43,355 nucleotides of DNA from Flavonifractor plautii ATCC 29863. Its GTDB lineage: Bacteria > Bacillota > Clostridia > Oscillospirales > Oscillospiraceae. The notes under the pieces are model-generated. The model worked only from the letters and a program-made list of their open reading frames with translations. It searched no databases and had not been told where the DNA came from. The position numbers were made by a program, and so were the translations under genes. This document shows, piece after piece, positions 24,864-33,506 of this stretch (within the stretch, counting starts at the first letter, position 1; each line of letters begins with the position of its first letter). Where the stretch lies: NCBI RefSeq assembly GCF_000239295.1, contig NZ_JH417736.1, positions 1 through 43,355 of the forward strand, given 5' to 3'.

Positions 24864-26429
24864 GTGGCGCAGCGGATCACAGCCGAGGAAGCGGCTGCTC
24901 TGATTCAAGATAACATGGCCCTTGGGGTGGGCGGCTTCGGCGCCTATGCGGCTCCGGACGAGCTTCTATCCGCCCTAGCGGAACGGTATGAGCGCCTGGG
25001 AAGCCCCAGAGCCCTGACGGCGGTATGCGGCATCAGTCCCGGCAGCAACCGGCCCGACGGCCGCGGACTGGCCCGGCTCCGGGCTCCTGGCCTGCTGGAT
25101 ACCGTGATGGCTGGGCACTTTGCCAACCCGCCCGAGATCGCCGAGCTCATCGGCACCAACCAGGTGGCGGCCTATGCCCTGCCCCTTGGCGTGATGCTCC
25201 ACCTGTGGCGGGCGATCGCCGGCCACAAGCCCGCGGTGCTCACCCATGTGGGGCTGGGCACCTTTGCCGATCCCCGGGTGGAGGGCTGCAAGGCGAATCA
25301 AAAAACCCGGGCTCAGGGCCGGGACATCGTGGAGTTAGTTTCGCTGGACGGGCGGGATTATCTGGCCTACAAGACCTTCCCCATCGACGCCTGCTTCATC
25401 CGGGCCACCTGGGCCGACGAGGACGGCAGCCTGTCCATGGAGGATGAAGGCGTGGGCGACTATGCCGCCGAACTGGCCGCCGCCACCCACAACAGCGGCG
25501 GCATTGTTATTGCCCAGGTGCGGGGGATCGTCAGCCGTGGCTCTCTGCCGCCCAAGAGCGTACGGGTTCACCACCCGATGGTGGACTATGTGGTGGTCAA
25601 TACCGACCCGGCCCTGCATATGCAGAGCTACGCGGCCCAGCTCCGTCCGGAGCTCAGCGGGCAGCTCCGCCGCCCCACCGACTCCATCCCGCCCATGCCC
25701 CTGGACAACCGTAAACTCATCGCCCGCCGGGGAGCCCTGGAGCTGCGGCCCGACTGTCTCATCAATCTGGGCATCGGCATTCCCTCCGGGGTTGGAGTGG
25801 TGGCCAACGAGGAGGGCATCGCCCAGCGCATCACCCTCTCCCTGGAGTCCGGTCCCCAGGGCGGCGTGCCGGTGGAGGGGGCTGGATTCGGTTCAGCGGT
25901 CAACGCCGAGGCCATCTATACCGTGGCCGATACTCTTGAGCTTTATGACGGCGGCATGCTGGATCTGTCCTTCCTGGGCGCGGCGGAGGTTGACTGCCAC
26001 GGCAACGTAAATGTCTCCAAGTTCGGCTCCCGCTGCACCGGCCCCGGAGGCTTTGTCAACATCTCCCAAAATACCAAACGCGTGTTTTTTACCGGAACCT
26101 TTACCGCAGGCGGCCTAAAGGAGGAGGTGCGGGACGGCAGGTTGGTTATACTGCAAGAGGGCAGGAGCAAAAAATTCCGCCGTCAAGTGGAGCAGATCAC
26201 CTTTTCCGGCGATTACGCGGTCAAAAGCGGCCAGGATGTGACCTTCCTTACGGAGCGGGCGGTGCTCAAGCTGACGCCGGATGGGCTGATGCTCACCGAA
26301 ATCGCCCCCGGCGTGGAGCTGGAGCAGGATATTCTGGCCCAGATGGAGTTCAGGCCCCTGATTTCCCCGGAGCTGCGTGAGATGGACCACCGCATCTTTC
26401 AGGCGGGCCCCATGGGGCTGACACTGTGA
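24864..26429 (+). CDS. Fused acyl-CoA:carboxylate CoA-transferase (copy 2)
   Basis: A 521-residue fused CoA-transferase of the same type as the copy at 13619, similar along its whole length. The catalytic Glu lies in SLESGPQGGVP, followed by GGFVNISQNTKRVFF. It would load CoA on, or take CoA from, the acids made by the BKACE reaction; acetoacetate/acetate exchange is one plausible use. GTG at 24864 has AAAGGA 9 nt upstream and gives an N-terminus (MAQRITAEEAAAL) matching the paralogue. It is first in a sigma-54 unit with a permease and an activator; its stop overlaps an upstream in-frame GTG of the permease. Confidence 0.9.
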   Translation: MAQRITAEEAAALIQDNMALGVGGFGAYAAPDELLSALAERYERLGSPRALTAVCGISPGSNRPDGRGLARLRAPGLLDTVMAGHFANPPEIAELIGTNQVAAYALPLGVMLHLWRAIAGHKPAVLTHVGLGTFADPRVEGCKANQKTRAQGRDIVELVSLDGRDYLAYKTFPIDACFIRATWADEDGSLSMEDEGVGDYAAELAAATHNSGGIVIAQVRGIVSRGSLPPKSVRVHHPMVDYVVVNTDPALHMQSYAAQLRPELSGQLRRPTDSIPPMPLDNRKLIARRGALELRPDCLINLGIGIPSGVGVVANEEGIAQRITLSLESGPQGGVPVEGAGFGSAVNAEAIYTVADTLELYDGGMLDLSFLGAAEVDCHGNVNVSKFGSRCTGPGGFVNISQNTKRVFFTGTFTAGGLKEEVRDGRLVILQEGRSKKFRRQVEQITFSGDYAVKSGQDVTFLTERAVLKLTPDGLMLTEIAPGVELEQDILAQMEFRPLISPELREMDHRIFQAGPMGLTL

Positions 26430-26440
26430 GGGGGACGTTT

Positions 26441-27825
26441 ATGGAAACCCGGGTCAAGGCGCCGCTGGCCGCAAACCGTCGGCGCGCCCTTCTTTTTGTG
26501 CTCACACTGGTGCTCCCCGCCCTGATTCTTCTGCTGCGCCCCCTCGGCTTTACCCTACAGCAGTCCGTCATCCTCGCCGCCCTGGTGCTCACCATCCTGT
26601 GGTGGGTGACCGGGGTGGTGGAGCGGACAGCGGCCTCTCTCTTTTTGCTGGCGGCCTTTTTGCTGTGCAGCGGCGCGCCGGTCCAGACAGTCTTTTCCTT
26701 CCCCCTGTCAGAAAATTTTGTCCTCATCACCGTCTCTTTTCTGTTTTCCCAAGGAATTTCCAACAGCGGCCTGCCGGGCAAGCTGCTCCAGCCTCTTCTG
26801 GCGCACTTTGCCCGCTCCCCCGGGCGTATGGTGCTCTCCCTCCTCCTCTCCGCCGCGGCCATGATGTTTCTCATTCCCCAGCCCTTTTCCCGCATCATTA
26901 TCCTTTCGTTGATCTACCGGGAGTACTTTGCTAGAATAAACCTGTCCGAGCCTTTGCGCACCGCCCTCCTGTTCGGCCTTTATTATTTCTCTATTTTGAT
27001 AAATATGTCCATGATTCGGGGCGATATTATTCTCAATGGCGCCCTCTCCTCCATGGCCGGTCTGACCGTAGATGAGGGCGTCTGGGCGGCCTATATGTGC
27101 TGGCTCCCACCCTGGCCTACCTGCTGGCGGCGGTCCTTCTCTACCGGTTCCTGTTCCGCAGGGTGCTGCGCACCTTCCCCTCCAGCCCGGCACAGACGGC
27201 GGAGCGGGTTCAGCTCACTGGGTCGGAACGGCGCAACCTGGTCTTTCTGCTGGCCGTGGTGGTGCTTTGGGCCACCGAGGATTTTCACCCCCTTACCGGC
27301 ACTCTGGTTGTGGCAGCCGCCACGGCGCTCATGTTCCCCCTGGGGCTGCTGCGCCTGCCGGACGTAAAGGCCATCAACGTCAAGCTGCTGATTTTCCTCA
27401 CAGCGGCCTTTGCCATCGGTGGAACCTTAAAGTCCTGCGGTGTGGCCGACCGGCTGTTTTCCCTTTTTGTTCCTGTTTTTCCACAGACATTCTCGCCGGC
27501 TTACGCAGCGGTGGTTCTGCTGACCGTGGTACTGCTCCACACCGTGCTGGGCAGCAACATCACCACCATGTCGGTGGTAGTACCCGGGCTGATGTCCATC
27601 GGTGCCGGGGTGGCCCCTCCTCTTCCGCTGATGTTTCTCATCTGCATTGCGGTGTGCAGCCAATTTCTTCTGCCCTTCCACCATGTAATTCTGCTGCTGG
27701 GTGAAGGCGACCGCTGCTATTCCACCCATGAGCTGCTCCGGGTTGGCATCCCCCATACCGCTCTTATGCTTTTCGCCGTATTTCTGCTCTATCTCCCCTG
27801 GTGGCGGCTGCTGGGGGCGCTGTAG
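26441..27825 (+). pseudogene. SLC13-like permease, split by a frameshift
   Basis: Two overlapping frames make one transporter of about 460 residues. The first (26441 to about 27096) has several membrane segments, starting RRALLFVLTLVLPALILLL, and ends in-family at GVWAAYM. The second (from about 27097) continues with VLAPTLAYLLAAVLLYRFL and includes TVLGSNITTMSVVVPGL, the Asn-containing loop of SLC13/DASS carriers. One extra base near 27095-27098 would join them. There is no long homopolymer at the break. The ATG at 26441 has AGGGGGA just upstream. It is placed between the CoA-transferase and the activator, so it probably carried, or carries, the same acid as the DASS protein. Confidence 0.75.
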
Positions 27826-27850
27826 GGCCAAGAGAGGAGGCTTCCGCCCC

Positions 27851-29299
27851 ATGTCCGGCGCTAATATCAAACGCCTAATGGATCCGGAGATCCTGGCGGC
27901 TATCATGGACTCGGCCACCGACGGCTTCACCTATACGGACGAAACCGGATATATTGTCTACAACAACCGGGCTTACAGTGAAATGACCGGGCTTCCGGAT
28001 GAAAAGATCCAGGGGCACAACATCCACCAGCTTGTCAAGGAGGGGTTTCCCATCTCGCGGATGATGCTGGAGGTGTTCCAGAGCCGGGAAACCCGCTCCG
28101 AACTCATCAAGTACCAGGCCGACTCCGAGCGGCTTCTCCTCGTCACCCTCTCCCCTGTCTACAGCCCGGACGGACGATTCCGCGGCGCGGTGGGCAACGT
28201 GCGGGACATGACCGAGCTGATGCAGCTCCGCCAGCAGATGGACATCACCTATTTGGACTACGACCGGGAGATGCAGGTCAAAGAGAAGGCCAACCGGGAG
28301 CTGGTTCAGCGCATCAATGAGATGCTCCACCTGATGGAGGACTACGACATCGTAGGCAGGAGCAAGGCCATGCACAACCTGGCGGAGCTGGCCCTGCGGG
28401 TCAGCCACGTCCGCTCCACCGTCCTGATTACCGGCGAATCCGGCGTTGGTAAGGATGTCTTTTGCCGCATGATCTGCCGCTTTGCGGGCAGCCCGGACTA
28501 TATCAAGATCTCCTGTGGGAACCTTCCGGAGAACCTGCTGGAATCAGAGCTGTTCGGCTATGAGGCCGGCGCCTTTACCGGGGCCAACCGGACGGGAAAG
28601 CGGGGAATCTTTGAGCTGGCGGGAGACGGCGTGATCTTTTTGGACGAAATCGGCGAACTGCCGCCCCAGCTCCAGGTGAAGCTGCTGACCGTGCTCCAGG
28701 ACCGCCGGTTCTACCGCATCGGCGGCACCGCTCCCCTGCCTATGAACGCCCGCGTCGTGGCCGCCACCAACCGGGATCTGAAAAAAGAGGTGGCCCAGGG
28801 CTCCTTCCGCCGGGATCTCTATTACCGACTCAACGTCATTCCCGTGCACATTCCGCCCCTGCGGGAGCGGACCGAGGATATCCTGCCCCTGGCCGAGCAC
28901 ATCCTGCTGCGCCTGAACCGCCAGCAGGGAACCGGGAAGCTGTTTGGCCAGGCCTTCAAGAAGGCCCTTCTGGCCTACCGCTGGCCAGGCAATATCCGGG
29001 AGCTGAACAACATCATCGAGCGGGCCTTTGTACTGGCAAGGAGCGACACCCTCGAGCTGGAGGATCTGCCCGACGAGATGACCGCCCAGTGGCTACAGCG
29101 TACGCCCCAGGGGCCGGTACCGGCGGGCTCCAGCCTGCACTGCATTTTGGAGGAGGTTGAGGCCGCAGTATTGGCCCAGCGTCTTCAGGAGGACCGTACC
29201 CTCAGCGAGATTGCCGCCACTCTCGGCATTGATCTGTCGACTCTGGTTCGCAAGATCAAAAAGTACAACCTGCCAAAGCGCCACAACCGTGGAAAATAA
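27851..29299 (+). CDS. Sigma-54-dependent transcriptional activator (PAS-AAA-Fis), second
   Basis: An activator of 482 residues. A PAS domain spans about 8-125 (MDSATDGFTYTDETGYIVY to GAVGNVRDMTE). A short coiled-coil linker (MQVKEKANRELVQRINEML) follows. The AAA+ domain has Walker A GESGVGKD at 195, ELFGYEAGAFTGA ending at 245 and Walker B VIFLDEIGEL at 261. The Fis helix-turn-helix is at the C-terminus (IAATLGIDLSTLVRKIKKY). It has no receiver domain. ATG 27851 follows GAGAGGAGG. It is last in the unit it probably controls, giving positive feedback, and likely also acts on the divergent BKACE promoter. Its C-terminal HTH differs from the one at 4830, in line with different boxes. Confidence 0.92.
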   Translation: MSGANIKRLMDPEILAAIMDSATDGFTYTDETGYIVYNNRAYSEMTGLPDEKIQGHNIHQLVKEGFPISRMMLEVFQSRETRSELIKYQADSERLLLVTLSPVYSPDGRFRGAVGNVRDMTELMQLRQQMDITYLDYDREMQVKEKANRELVQRINEMLHLMEDYDIVGRSKAMHNLAELALRVSHVRSTVLITGESGVGKDVFCRMICRFAGSPDYIKISCGNLPENLLESELFGYEAGAFTGANRTGKRGIFELAGDGVIFLDEIGELPPQLQVKLLTVLQDRRFYRIGGTAPLPMNARVVAATNRDLKKEVAQGSFRRDLYYRLNVIPVHIPPLRERTEDILPLAEHILLRLNRQQGTGKLFGQAFKKALLAYRWPGNIRELNNIIERAFVLARSDTLELEDLPDEMTAQWLQRTPQGPVPAGSSLHCILEEVEAAVLAQRLQEDRTLSEIAATLGIDLSTLVRKIKKYNLPKRHNRGK

Positions 29300-29391
29300 A
29301 ACTGTGAGAGAATCATGTCATAAAAATACAGGGATGTACCCCAGGAGAGATGGGCTTGCGGCAGGGGCAGCCCAAACCATTCCCTGCTTAG

Positions 29392-29417
29392 AGGGGGGAG
29401 GCTGATGCCTCCCCCCT
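29392..29417. repeat. GC-rich hairpin between convergent genes
   Basis: An 11-bp stem (AGGGGGGAGGC / GCCTCCCCCCT) with a 4-nt loop lies between the convergent activator and LpdD-like genes. It has no T-tract on either side, so it is at best a weak terminator for either. Nothing else is recognisable in 29300-29481. Confidence 0.4.
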
Positions 29418-29481
29418 GTCACCCTCATTTGGATTCGGCTGAACGGTTCTCCTCCGTACTCTACCACCACTTTCACCCGCT

Positions 29482-29874
29482 TTAAGACAGCCTGTCCGCC
29501 CGCACACGGTCTTTGAATTGTCTGCATGCCTCCCTGCAATTCTCCAGAAGGCATTGGATCTCACTGCCATCCGCGTGGTCAATGTGGATGCCGACCGCTA
29601 CACTGACATTGCATTTCAGCTCGGTAGCCAGATACTTTGCCGCCCACCGTGCCGCCTCGTCGTCTCTGTGTCCGAACACACACAGCACACTGACGGTAGC
29701 GCCGCGCATTTTGTGTCCCACTGTTCCGGATTCGTCGCACCCCAGCGCCGCAGCTCCCACATGATGACGGCCCCCACCGCAGATTGTGACACTATAATCC
29801 CTGCCACACTGGACGGCACAGAGTTCAATTTCATATTTGCTTTGCCCTGCAATTGTAATACGATACTCCTCCAT
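29482..29874 (-). CDS. LpdD-like prenylated-flavin chaperone domain protein
   Basis: A 130-residue single-domain protein resembling LpdD, a small chaperone for prenyl-FMN in UbiD-type decarboxylase systems such as gallate decarboxylase. Matching features are the conserved CGGGRHHVGAAALG glycine-rich stretch near residue 32, FGHRDDEAARWAAKYLA near 67 and VSVAVGIHIDHADGSEIQ near 90. No UbiD-type decarboxylase (lpdC) or prenyltransferase (lpdB) is in the window, so the partner must be encoded elsewhere or it has another role. It has its own start with AAGGA upstream and lies in a locally AT-richer stretch. Family assignment is from recognition of the motif pattern, without a search. Confidence 0.72.
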   Translation of the reverse strand: MEEYRITIAGQSKYEIELCAVQCGRDYSVTICGGGRHHVGAAALGCDESGTVGHKMRGATVSVLCVFGHRDDEAARWAAKYLATELKCNVSVAVGIHIDHADGSEIQCLLENCREACRQFKDRVRADRLS

Positions 29875-29906
29875 AGCGCCCCATCCTTATCCCTGAATTT
29901 TTATTT

Positions 29907-29912
29907 ATTATA
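29907..29912 (-). promoter_or_regulatory. Possible -10 element of the LpdD-like gene
   Basis: The minus strand reads TATAAT in an AT-rich stretch about 33 nt before the start codon. No convincing -35 accompanies it. Apart from this and the terminator at 30151, the interval 29875-30303 contains no gene I can support. Confidence 0.35.
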
Positions 29913-30150
29913 CAACAATACTATAAGGAAATCCATCATTAGATTGTGCATCTTAGAGGCAGCTCCACGCTCTGTCGTCCAAAGCGTGGTATAAATTGTT
30001 GCCGATAGGACACCGCAATATTATGCTTCTCATTTCAAAAATGAGGCTTGGCTTGGCTGTGCTTTCTCACGGTATTTGCAGCAACATTTCTGCCTCTCAA
30101 TGCATCTGCCCGAGACTTTAAGGCACAAAACAAATGGTCGGGAACGCAGA

Positions 30151-30189
30151 GAAAAGGCACTGTATTTCTACGAAATACAGTGCCTTTTC
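30151..30189 (-). terminator. Terminator of the hexuronate operon
   Basis: An 18-bp perfect stem (GAAAAGGCACTGTATTTC and its complement) with a 3-nt loop lies 115 nt after the kdgK stop. A-tract and T-tract flank the stem base, so it can act in both directions. Confidence 0.75.
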
Positions 30190-30303
30190 AAACGCTGCGC
30201 CGGTCTGAATCGTTCCGCCGTACGGTGTTGAGCATCGACCCAGCGGTATTTCTCCGCTATTTTGTGAGCAGTCCCATTCCGTCTGCGCTCCCCATGACCG
30301 GTA

Positions 30304-31329
30304 TCAGCGCTGTACCCGGCCGGAGCCGTCTCCACCGGCCAGCTTTTCGACCTCCGCCACGGTGATGCGGTTAAAATCTCCCTCAATTGAGTGTTTGAGG
30401 GCGGAGGCCGCTACGGCAAATTCAATGGCCGCCTGGCTGTCCTTTCCAGCCAGCAGGGCGTAAATCAATCCGCCGCCAAAGCTGTCTCCGCCGCCCACCC
30501 GGTCCACGATGCGCAGGTGATACTCCTTGGAGAAGCAGTAGTGTTCCCCATCGTACAGCATGCCGGCCCAGTCGTTGTCGCTGGCGGAAATGGAGCTGCG
30601 CAGGGTGATGGCCACCCGCTCAAAGCCGAACTGGTCAGCCAACTGCCTGGCCACACTCTTGTAGCCTTCCTTATTTAACTTGCCGCCAGTAATGTCGGTC
30701 TCCGCAGCCTCAATACCGAACACGTCCTTGGCGTCTTCCTCATTGGAGATGCACACGTCCACATACCGGCACAGCTCACTCATGGCCGCCCGGGCCTGCT
30801 CCCGGGTCCACAGCTTGCCCCGGTAGTTCAGATCGCAGGAGATCTTGACTCCCCTGGCCTTGGCTGCCCGGCAGGCGTCCTTGCAGATCTCCACCACATT
30901 GGGGCCCAGAGCGGGCGTGATGCCGGTAAAGTGGAACCAGTCCGCCCCGGCAAAAATTGCGTCCCAGTCAAAGTCGGCAGGCTGGGCCTCCTGGATGGCG
31001 GAGTGGGCCCGGTCGTAGATGCACACGCTCCCCCGCTGGGAGGCCCCCTTCTCCAGGAAATAGATGCCCACCCGGTCTCCGCCCCGGACGATATGGGAGG
31101 TATCAACGCCAAAGCTGCGCAGGGCGTTGACCGCCGCCTGGCCGATGGCGTGGCCGGGCAGCTTGGTAACATAGACGGAATCCAGCCCGTAGTTGGCCAG
31201 AGAGACGGCTACATTGGCCTCCCCGCCGCCGAAGGTGGCCTGCAACTGGTCGTTCTGGAAGAACCTATAGTATCCATTGGGGGCCAAACGGAGCATGATC
31301 TCGCCAAAAGTTACAACGCGCTTGTTCAT
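30304..31329 (-). CDS. kdgK: 2-keto-3-deoxygluconate kinase KdgK
   Basis: A 341-residue PfkB-family sugar kinase that phosphorylates 2-keto-3-deoxygluconate. It opens with VVTFGEIMLRLAPNGYYRFF, carries the substrate-binding GGGEANVAVSLANYGL and ends with the catalytic motif DRVGGGDSFGGGLIYALL, where the final Asp is the base; the usual GAGD is GGGD here. AAGGAGG lies 8 nt before the ATG at 31329; the open frame extends upstream but only in the shadow of the aldolase. It follows eda by 13 nt, so the two make the classic phosphorylative end of the hexuronate route. Confidence 0.93.
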   Translation of the reverse strand: MNKRVVTFGEIMLRLAPNGYYRFFQNDQLQATFGGGEANVAVSLANYGLDSVYVTKLPGHAIGQAAVNALRSFGVDTSHIVRGGDRVGIYFLEKGASQRGSVCIYDRAHSAIQEAQPADFDWDAIFAGADWFHFTGITPALGPNVVEICKDACRAAKARGVKISCDLNYRGKLWTREQARAAMSELCRYVDVCISNEEDAKDVFGIEAAETDITGGKLNKEGYKSVARQLADQFGFERVAITLRSSISASDNDWAGMLYDGEHYCFSKEYHLRIVDRVGGGDSFGGGLIYALLAGKDSQAAIEFAVAASALKHSIEGDFNRITVAEVEKLAGGDGSGRVQR

Positions 31330-31342
31330 GGTACGTCCCTCC

Positions 31343-32305
31343 TTATTTCTGCACCAGGTGGATGGCAAAGCCCCCAAAGTCTCCCTCCAGGTAGACCGCC
31401 TTTGCCCGCCCCTTGGCATCGGTCTTACAGGTGGCGTGGTCAATCGCCACCCCGCGGCGCTCCAGATGATAGATGGCCCGCTCCACACTGTTGGTACCGA
31501 TGGCGATGTGTCCGTGGACGCCGGGGCCGGGGACCTTGGTGCACTCCACCGCCGTCCCCGCGTGGTTGGAGCTGTTCCCCGCCCGGAAGGGCAGGCCGAA
31601 CAGGCCGCAGATAGTCCTGGCCGTGCGCTCGGACGCCTGGGCGTCCAAGCAGTTGATGCCCACATGGGCCAGGCTGAAGCCCAGCATGGTATCCACCGCC
31701 TCCCGGGTCAAGCGGGTGATTTCGGCCCAGTTCTCCGCCTCAATGAGGTCTTTTTTCACCATCCAGGTGCCGCCGCAGGCCACAACCTGGTCAAAGGACA
31801 GATAATCCATCAGATTTTTGGCGCTGACACCGCCGGTCGGCATCCATTTCAGAGCCTTATAGGGTCCGGCGATGGCTTTGAGCTTGGCCACACCGCCGTT
31901 TTGCTCGGCGGGGAAAAACTTGACCGCCTCCAGCCCAAAAGCCATGGCCTGTTCCATCTCGCCTGGGGTAGCGGTACCGGGCAGGATCAGCCCCCCCTTG
32001 GACTTTACATAGCGCACGGTATCGGGGTTGAAGCCGGGACTGACAATAAATTTGGCCCCGGCCGCCAGGGCCCGGTCCACCTGTTCATGGTTTAAAACGG
32101 TACCCGCACCCAGAAGCATCTCGGGCACCTCAGCCGCAATCGCCCGCATGGCCTCCTCGGCGGCACAGGTGCGGAAGGTCACCTCTGCCGCAGGCAGCCC
32201 TCCCTCCACCAGGGAGCGGGCTAGGGGGACGGCCTTCTTCGCATCGTCAATGGCGATAACCGGGATGATGCCAATGCGGCAAATCTGTTCCAAAATGGGA
32301 TTCAT
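31343..32305 (-). CDS. KDPG aldolase fused to a VOC-like domain
   Basis: A 320-residue fusion. Residues 1-210 are a KDPG/KHG aldolase: EVTFRTCAAEEAM holds the active-site Glu, GAGTVLN follows, and the Schiff-base Lys is in LEAVKFFPAEQNGG. It cleaves KDPG to pyruvate and glyceraldehyde 3-phosphate. Residues 215-320 form a vicinal-oxygen-chelate (glyoxalase-like) domain starting at LAHVGINCLDAQASERTA and ending GFAIHLVQK. Ordinary Eda is about 210 residues, so the extension is an added domain with no recognised function; it could bind a metal or a sugar-acid ligand. The gap from uxuA is 23 nt. Confidence 0.88.
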   Translation of the reverse strand: MNPILEQICRIGIIPVIAIDDAKKAVPLARSLVEGGLPAAEVTFRTCAAEEAMRAIAAEVPEMLLGAGTVLNHEQVDRALAAGAKFIVSPGFNPDTVRYVKSKGGLILPGTATPGEMEQAMAFGLEAVKFFPAEQNGGVAKLKAIAGPYKALKWMPTGGVSAKNLMDYLSFDQVVACGGTWMVKKDLIEAENWAEITRLTREAVDTMLGFSLAHVGINCLDAQASERTARTICGLFGLPFRAGNSSNHAGTAVECTKVPGPGVHGHIAIGTNSVERAIYHLERRGVAIDHATCKTDAKGRAKAVYLEGDFGGFAIHLVQK

Positions 32306-32328
32306 ACTCCATATCCTTTCCCGTCCGG

Positions 32329-33438
32329 CTACACAGCCGCGGCGCCGTTTTGTCCATTACGCTGAATGTTATTCTTCTGAATCGCTTCCCACAGGCCGTT
32401 CAGATAGCTGGCGCCCAGGGCCCGGTCATACAGGCCGTAGCCCGCCCGCCCCTTTTCGTCCCAGATCATGCGTCCGTGGTCGGGGCGTATGTAGCCCTCG
32501 AAGCCCACATCGTAATAGGCCTTCATAATTTCGTACAGATCCAGGCTTCCGTCGCCGGAGAGGTGGGCCGCCTCCTCAAACCGGCCGGGGCCGGTGAACT
32601 TAATGTTGCGCACATGGGCAAAGTGGATATGTCCCTCTCCGCCGAACTCCCGTACCAGGGCAGGAATGTCGTTACAGGGGCTGGAGCCCAGAGAGCCTGA
32701 GCACAAGGTCAGCCCGTTATAGGGGCTGTCCACCAGCTCCACGATGCGGCGCATATTCTCCCGGCAGGTGTAAATGCGGGGCAGGCCGAAGATATCCCAG
32801 GGGGGATCGTCGGGGTGGATGGCCATCTTCACATCGTACTGCTCGCAGACGGGAATCACTGCCTCCAGGAAATACTTCAGGTTGCGGAACAGGTCCTCAT
32901 GGGAGACATTCTGGTATTGGGCAAACAGGCGCTTGAGCTCCGCCATGCGTTCCGGTTCCCAGCCCGCCATCTCAAACTCCCCTGCCCCCTGTTGGATCTG
33001 ATCCGCGAAGGCCTGTGGGTCGGTGATGCGGTCAATGACTGCCTGATCATAGGCCAGGACTGTGGAGCCGTCGGGCCGCGGCTTGGCCAGATCAGTGCGG
33101 GTCCAGTCAAAAACCGGCATAAAGTTGTAGCAGATCACCTTTACGCCCGCCTGGCCCAGCCGCCGCACCGTCTCCCGGTAGTTGTCGATATACGCGTCCC
33201 GTCCGGGCAGGCCCAGCTTGATGTCCTCATGGACATTGACGCTCTCAATGACCTCCATCTCCAGGCCAGCGGCATTGACTTCCTCTTTGAGGGCTGAGAT
33301 GCGCTCCGTGGGCCAGAGCGCGCCGGCGGGCAGATCCATCAGGGAGGTGACCACGCCGCTCATGTTGGGGATTTGCTTGATGTATCGCAGCGGTATGGGA
33401 TCCAGTTGGCTCCCATACCAGCGAAATGTCATCTTCAA
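32329..33438 (-). CDS. uxuA: Mannonate dehydratase UxuA (paralogue 2)
   Basis: A 369-residue mannonate dehydratase converting D-mannonate to 2-keto-3-deoxygluconate. All family blocks are present: [68 protein letters not shown] and [11 protein letters not shown]. Of the two UxuA genes this one is in the canonical uxuB-uxuA-eda-kdgK context, so it is the likely true mannonate enzyme. TTG at 33438 has AAGGAGG 8 nt upstream; an ATG two codons later is the alternative, with a longer gap. Confidence 0.93.
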   Translation of the reverse strand: MKMTFRWYGSQLDPIPLRYIKQIPNMSGVVTSLMDLPAGALWPTERISALKEEVNAAGLEMEVIESVNVHEDIKLGLPGRDAYIDNYRETVRRLGQAGVKVICYNFMPVFDWTRTDLAKPRPDGSTVLAYDQAVIDRITDPQAFADQIQQGAGEFEMAGWEPERMAELKRLFAQYQNVSHEDLFRNLKYFLEAVIPVCEQYDVKMAIHPDDPPWDIFGLPRIYTCRENMRRIVELVDSPYNGLTLCSGSLGSSPCNDIPALVREFGGEGHIHFAHVRNIKFTGPGRFEEAAHLSGDGSLDLYEIMKAYYDVGFEGYIRPDHGRMIWDEKGRAGYGLYDRALGASYLNGLWEAIQKNNIQRNGQNGAAAV

Positions 33439-33506
33439 GGCTGTTTCCTCCTTACACTTCCCGCCCTGCTGCCGTCTGAAGGGCGGAACAGAATCCTCTG
33501 TTTCTG

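Noticed and set aside
13619-26429. The two CoA-transferase genes as a large direct repeat or recombination hotspot
   Set aside because: They are in opposite orientation and similar only at protein level; the DNA is well diverged.
30048-30365. A 105-codon plus-strand open frame after the hexuronate operon
   Set aside because: It crosses the operon terminator and the kdgK 3' end on the opposite strand and has no recognisable start signal.
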